From positions 5,509,755-5,573,754 of the forward strand of contig NC_063175.1 in NCBI RefSeq assembly GCF_023159225.1: a DNA stretch of 64,000 nt. Direction: 5' to 3'. The stretch comes from Perognathus longimembris pacificus (taxonomy: Eukaryota; Chordata; Mammalia; Rodentia; Heteromyidae). The number at the start of each line of letters is the position of its first letter. Position 1 is the stretch's first letter. Made by a program: the position numbers and the translations under genes. Positions 59,300 through 64,000 of this stretch are shown here, in pieces. Under the pieces are notes generated by a model. The model was not told the origin of the DNA. It saw nothing but the letters and a program-made list of their open reading frames with translations, and made no database searches.

Positions 59300-59497
59300 C
59301 TCCACATCACAGGTGGATTCGGATCCATCCAGAAGTATTACTTTGCACTGCATGCTTTTAGGCTTTTTGACGATCTTCAGTGGAGACCGAGAGAGTTTAC
59401 TGCTAGATGATTTCTGAGAAAGTTTATCGTCTTCCAGTTGCTGATACTCGAGTTGTTTTGCAGCAGCAGCCGCAAACTCTCGTTCCTTGTCAGTGAC
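59300..59497 (-). CDS. EPB41L3: EPB41L3 exon: leader end and start of FERM F1 lobe
   Basis: This exon encodes 66 codons, from VTDKEREFAAAAAKQ through SESTCDVE. The first half is the acidic, Ser-rich leader specific to 4.1B; the second half, from MQCKVILLDG, opens the ubiquitin-like F1 lobe. The acceptor reads TTTTCCCAG before GTC at 59497, and the donor is GAG|GTAAGC after 59300; both phases are 0. The Met at MQCKV aligns with the downstream start (AUG2) used by 4.1R isoforms, so a shorter FERM-first product is possible, though this is inference. Recalled mammalian 4.1B has SEYTCDVE, whereas here a TCC codon at 59315-59317 gives Ser in place of the usual Tyr. The upstream coding exon is outside the window. 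Confidence 0.95.
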
Positions 59498-59639
59498 CTG
59501 GGAAAAGCAACAACGAGCAGTTTTCACTGCAAGACAGGAAATAAAGATTGCATTGCTCAGGCAAAGGCACAATACTTGAGAAACAGACTGCTTTCCTATT
59601 TCCTGGAGGATGAAAGGCATCTGAACAGCACATCAGGAA

Positions 59640-59686
59640 TATATACATATACACACACACATGTGTGTATGTGTGTGTGTGCGTGT
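59640..59686. repeat. CA/TG dinucleotide repeat at SINE tail
   Basis: Imperfect ATACACACACACATGTGTGT run, self-complementary around CACATGTG, followed by GTGTGCGTGTG. Confidence 0.9.
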
Positions 59687-59903
59687 GAATAATGGGGTTT
59701 GAACACAGGGCTTTACACTCTTGCTTTGCTTTTTCATTTAAGGCTGGTGCTCTTAAGCAACTGCTTCACTTCTAGCTGTTTGTTGGTTAATTAGACATAA
59801 GAATCGCACAGTCTTTTCTATCTGGGGCTAGCTTTAAACCACAGTCCTCAGAGCTCAGCTTCCTAAGTAGCTAGAAACACAGGTGTGATCCACAGTGCCT
59901 AGC
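59686..59903 (-). mobile_element. Chimeric B1-like/tRNA-like SINE
   Basis: TAATGGGGTTTGAACACAGG, GTTGGTTAATTAGACATAAG and AAGTAGCTAGAAACACAGGT are present. It lies about 190 bp upstream of the acceptor of the FERM-start exon. Confidence 0.85.
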
Positions 59904-60997
59904 CATACACAAGAGTCTTATAATGCTATGTCTCACCTAAACAACTTTGGCCATTTAAATGAGCCAATAGGGTCTTATTTCAGTTTGACTTAGGATTAAT
60001 TTTACACTGTACTAGCAAATGCTATCAGTAGTTCACTAAGCAAAGAAGGAAGAATAGACTTTTGATTTCTTAAAGGCATTGGATAGTCTACACCTCTAAA
60101 ACAAAGCAACCTGGATTTTGTCTTAGGTACACTATTTTCATGATTCATTGGACCTTTCTACAGTCTACATTTCTACATCGACTTGCTATAGATGCCCTAT
60201 CCACTTACAAACTATCTTATAAACTTCAAGGCTTTAGAAAGCTTCCAAGTATTAATCCCTTCAGTAATTTTACAACCGTTAAAATATTTGATTTAATTCT
60301 AAATCAATTCAGTGAAAGCAGCAGTGAAATTCCCCACCAAGTAATCCTCTAAGTCTGTTTTCCTTTGTTGTAATGAGCCAGTAAGAGAGCAGATCAAATC
60401 TCTCCAAAAGCTTTAAGCTGCCTTTGAATCACAACAGGCTAGTCCAGGCCAGCCCCAATACTACAGAGGACTTCCTATGTCACCATGAAATTCTCCCTTG
60501 AGTCAGCTCCGCTGGCAATCTTCCTGTGTGGTGCTCTCCAATTATTATTCTACATTACTCTACTTAATGACCACAACAGCGGCAGTGCAAATGTAATACA
60601 TGGCTACCATATCTACTAGAAGGCAAATCTGTAGTGGCAGGCCACAGAAAGAATGCATATTAATATTTTAGGTAGAGGCCCCTGAATAGGCATGGAATTT
60701 CCTCTCAACATGAACATAATCTAGGCCTCAAGCCAAAAATGCTAGGGCTCTTCAAAAAAGGCACTCCAATGGTTTATCATCTTAACGTGTCTTTCTTATT
60801 ACACTCTACCATCCTATAAACACAAAGTCTCTTGGGTGTTTTGATTTTAGATAACCCCAAATATTGCTAATCGGCTATTCTATAAGCTTTTTGCTCTACT
60901 ATCATGCCTAGGAATTATAGGCAAAGTCTGGATGTTCTTATTAAGACATCAACCTGATGAGCCTATAGAAACAAATCAGGAAAAGAACTAGACAGTT

Positions 60998-61117
60998 GCA
61001 GGTCTCACAGTGCATTCCTGTGATTGCAGCACTCTCCAACAGGGGCAGAGATAGTAGGATCATGAGTGGTTTAAGGCCAGCCTGGACTGATTATTGAGAC
61101 TCTGTGTCAAAAAAAAA
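60998..61117 (+). mobile_element. B1-like 7SL-derived SINE
   Basis: GCATTCCTGTGATTGCAGCA, TAAGGCCAGCCTGGACTGAT and GAGACTCTGTGTCAAAAAAA follow the B1 monomer order with A tail. Confidence 0.8.
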
Positions 61118-61954
61118 TCAAAACACAATAGCAAGAACGTAACTGCAAATAACAATGGGAAGGGCCAAAGTGGTTGAGGAGGCTAGCTTCAGCTAAGGAA
61201 AGTAAAGGAACCAAAGAAAATCTGCTCTGGAATCTTAGCCAAACTGTTTTGACCAATCTTTCCATACAAAAGCATTAAAAATCAATTTTAAAAACCCAGG
61301 AAAAACATAGATTTGCCTACAGGTGGTTTAAGGAAGTTTTGTAATGCTGAAATTATGGATCAATAACCATAATAAATTTTACACAGCAAGGCCAATGGAC
61401 ACTACACTTTTATTTAAATTTTACTTGGAATCAGCTTGTTCTATGTATAAGGGAAAATGAAATTTCATTTCTCCACAAAAATAAAAAAAAGTGTTTGTAT
61501 GAGAATAAACCTTCTGGGTTCCTTTTTTTTTTTTTACTTGCTGAAGGATCTCATGCCATTATCACTCAATGGACAAGTCTATTCTGGAAACACCAAAAGA
61601 GTTACTTCTTAGGCTTATAACACATTTAAAAATAACTAACAAGCTCTAGAAGAGCAGATAGTACCTCAAATTAAAAACCTCAGCCATAGCTATTTGTACA
61701 CTGCAACTTAAAAATATATCAATATTAGCCATTGTAGCAAATCCTCTGTTTCCTTCGGTTTTCACAGCCGCTCTCATGTATGAGGTATGAGCACAGACAG
61801 AACAGGAAGCATGGGAAATGTTCCTAGCCTAGACTTCAAATCCAGCAAAACCCATGTTTCGATCATTGCTATAGAGAAATACTCCATTTTACCTCCAGCA
61901 TGACCTTTCATGGTATGAAGCCAAAAACTTTATGGAAGACTCTTAGAAATGATC

Positions 61955-62085
61955 TTTTCATTTTGTAGATGGAAAATATGAGGCCAGAGAGCCCGAGTGA
62001 ATCCTTAGAGGCTGGCCATGATTAGAAAACAGGACTAACTTGGGCCTCAGCCCTGTGCTACCAGTGTCTTCCTCTCTGGTGCCTT
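61955..62085 (-). mobile_element. MIR fragment
   Basis: TTCATTTTGTAGATGGAAAA and TATGAGGCCAGAGAGCCCGA correspond to the reverse MIR core. Diverged. Confidence 0.6.
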
Positions 62086-62350
62086 AGTGTCATTTCTCTA
62101 GTTAAGGTTCTAAACATCTGACGATAGAAGATGAAGCAAAGTCATTGAGCCTATAACATTTTAGTCAGCCGCAGACTACACACATGGTGGTGGGTCTCTT
62201 AAGGTTATAATGGAGCTGAAAAATTCCTCCTACCTGCTGATGTCATTGCCACTGTTACATCACAGAGCACTGTACTTCTCAGTGCTTGCAGTGGTAGCTA
62301 GTGTCAACAAACCTAGTGGATGCCACTCACACGAAAGTATAGCACATAAG

Positions 62351-62578
62351 ATGGGCACCAGTGGCTCATGGCAACAATCCTAGCTACTCAGAAGGCTGAG
62401 ATCTGAGGATTTTGGTTCAAAGCCAGCCCGGACAGGAAAGGATGTGAGACTTTTATCTCCACTAAACTACCAAAGTATCCAGAAGTGGAGCTGCAGCTCA
62501 AGTGGTAGAGTGCTAGTCTTGAGCTAAAGAAATTCAGGGATAGCACCAGGCCCTGAGTTTAAGCCCTAGAACTGGCAC
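62351..62578 (+). mobile_element. Chimeric B1-like/tRNA-like SINE
   Basis: GATGGGCACCAGTGGCTCAT, CTAGCTACTCAGAAGGCTGA, GGAGCTGCAGCTCAAGTGGT, ending CCCTAGAACTGGCACACATA. Confidence 0.93.
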
Positions 62579-62854
62579 ACATACACACATAATGTATAGA
62601 ACATATGTGCACATACAGAATACTTGATAATAACAAGTGATCATGTTACTAAATTATGTAGTTACTATACTGTGCTAATAAGGTTATTTTAAAGTATACT
62701 GTAAATCAGCAACAAGGTTATACAGCAACAACTTCCATCAAGTGTTGAAGATGTCTTTTCATTGCTTGTTTTCTGTTTCAATTAATCTCAATTTAATCTC
62801 ATGCAGTTCTGTTCACCATGAACCTAAGAGCAATGACATTTAAATATGTATATG

Positions 62855-62935
62855 CTTATCTATATATTATACACATATATACACATATACCCACACATAC
62901 ACACAAACACACACACACACATATATGTATATAAG
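62855..62935. repeat. TA/CA mixed dinucleotide repeat
   Basis: ATATATTATACACATATATA then (CA)n and ATATATGTATATA; locally self-complementary. Confidence 0.9.
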
Positions 62936-63705
62936 CGTCTGTCTATAGCCTCTACACATGCCTAGGCCTGTACTTAGCTATAGCATCTAGATTATAAATG
63001 TACAACCTATGATACCCACATAATGATGACGTTGCTAATGATGCTTTTATCATCATGTATCTCATCCTTAGGTAACATATGACTTAATATAGACATATAT
63101 AGGCACAAAATACTCTTCCATAATTGTTCCCATTTTCATTCATTTTTTTCAAAATTATGAATGAACAAAGAAAAGCCAAGCAGATTAGTAAATTTTCTAA
63201 TGAAAGGAAACAAATGTATAAATATAAATGTTAAATACTACCATCTTGACTTCACAAAAAGAAAAGATGAAGTAAAACTATGTGGCTAACGAAAGCAGCC
63301 CCTTAGATTTTGTCTGAGAGGCTGAGATGGTGTTGCCAGCTCTTAATAAGAGATCCCTTAGATTAGAAAAGTGAAAATAAATTTTACTATTGACACTTCT
63401 TAAAAGCAGTGCCATGGGCAAAGAAATAATCTGCCTACACATGCATATTTTGGTAGTATAACAATGTGTTTAGGTTACAGCAAGGCACTGACTTTGAGAT
63501 TTTTCACTTATATGCTAATTTCCCGTCCCTTCTCTTGATTATCTTCCAAGATTTCTAGCTCAGTTCAAATCCTCTGAATTCTGAGATGTCAGTCACTCAT
63601 AGGGATTCTGGGTTTATTCTCCATGTACAAGTTAGGACTCTAAAACATTTTCATTTCACGTTTGAAATTTTAAGACAAAAGAAGTTTAAATAAGTCACAC
63701 ACTGG

Positions 63706-63915
63706 GTTACACCTAGAATCCTGCCTACTCAGGAGTCTAAGATCTGAGGATTGTGGCTCAAAGCCAGCCCAGGCAGGAAATTACATGAAATTTGTACTTC
63801 TAGTTAATCAGAAAAAAAAGGAAGTAGATGTTTGGCATAAGTGAAAGAGTGCCAGCCTTGAACCAAAAAAGCTAAGGAACAGTGCCCAGGACATGAACTC
63901 AAGCTCCACTGCAAG
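63706..63915 (+). mobile_element. Chimeric B1-like/tRNA-like SINE
   Basis: GGTTACACCTAGAATCCTGC, CTACTCAGGAGTCTAAGATC and GTGAAAGAGTGCCAGCCTTG, ending AACTCAAGCTCCACTGCAAG. Confidence 0.87.
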
Positions 63916-64000
63916 TACATTTAAAGAATGAAGTTAAACACGGATTAGTTCAAGGCATAGGTATTAGACATTAATTTATTCCCTTTTATTTTCTGTGTCT

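Larger units (their letters stand above)
59498..64000 (-). other. Intron 5' of the first exon in the window, partial
   Basis: This is intronic sequence leading to an upstream exon beyond the window. It holds dinucleotide repeats (59640-59686, 62855-62935), chimeric SINEs (59686-59903, 62351-62578, 63706-63915), a B1-like monomer (60998-61117) and a MIR (61955-62085). Nothing else was recognised, and no upstream coding exon is visible. Confidence 0.7.

Overview
The window is a slice of a rodent-type mammalian genome: one large protein-coding gene on the minus strand, with short exons, long introns and a heavy load of SINEs and L1 fragments. No bacterial, viral or organellar gene is present. 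The gene is recognised as EPB41L3 (protein 4.1B / DAL-1, a FERM-domain membrane-cytoskeleton adaptor) from its translated exons. Two young SINE families dominate the repeats: an ID-like dimer with tRNA-Ala-like and second tRNA-like units, and a chimera of a B1/7SL-like head with the same tRNA-like tail. From memory these resemble the Geo/IDL-Geo elements of Geomyoidea (kangaroo rats, pocket mice, pocket gophers), so a geomyoid rodent is the best guess. The gene call is much firmer than the species call.

Gene layout, 5' to 3', which is right to left. Eleven coding exons were placed at base resolution by AG/GT splice sites and unbroken reading phase: 59300-59497, 28891-28995, 27345-27387, 21857-21932, 18122-18340, 17360-17447, 11555-11707, 8635-8732, 6694-6869, 4260-4480 and 214-774. 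Together they give 1938 bp, or 646 codons, with no stop or frameshift. They encode the end of the N-terminal leader, the whole FERM domain (F1, F2, F3), the FERM-adjacent (FA) region, a charged linker, and a 561-bp in-frame cassette with a strikingly hydrophobic stretch. The first coding exon and promoters lie beyond the right edge; the spectrin-actin-binding and C-terminal exons lie beyond the left edge.

The 30.3-kb intron at 28996-59299 and the other introns hold nearly all the repeats. These include nested, inverted and tandemly duplicated L1 3' ends, a CpG-rich solo LTR with a 6-bp target duplication, older MaLR LTRs, MIRs and ancient L1M pieces, a nearly homogeneous 44-bp minisatellite (about 10.8 copies), and many microsatellites. 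The best candidates for a second look are the hydrophobic cassette exon with its unusual CT-repeat polypyrimidine tract, the minisatellite, and a Tyr-to-Ser change in the F1 lobe. I see no evidence for an undescribed autonomous genetic system here.
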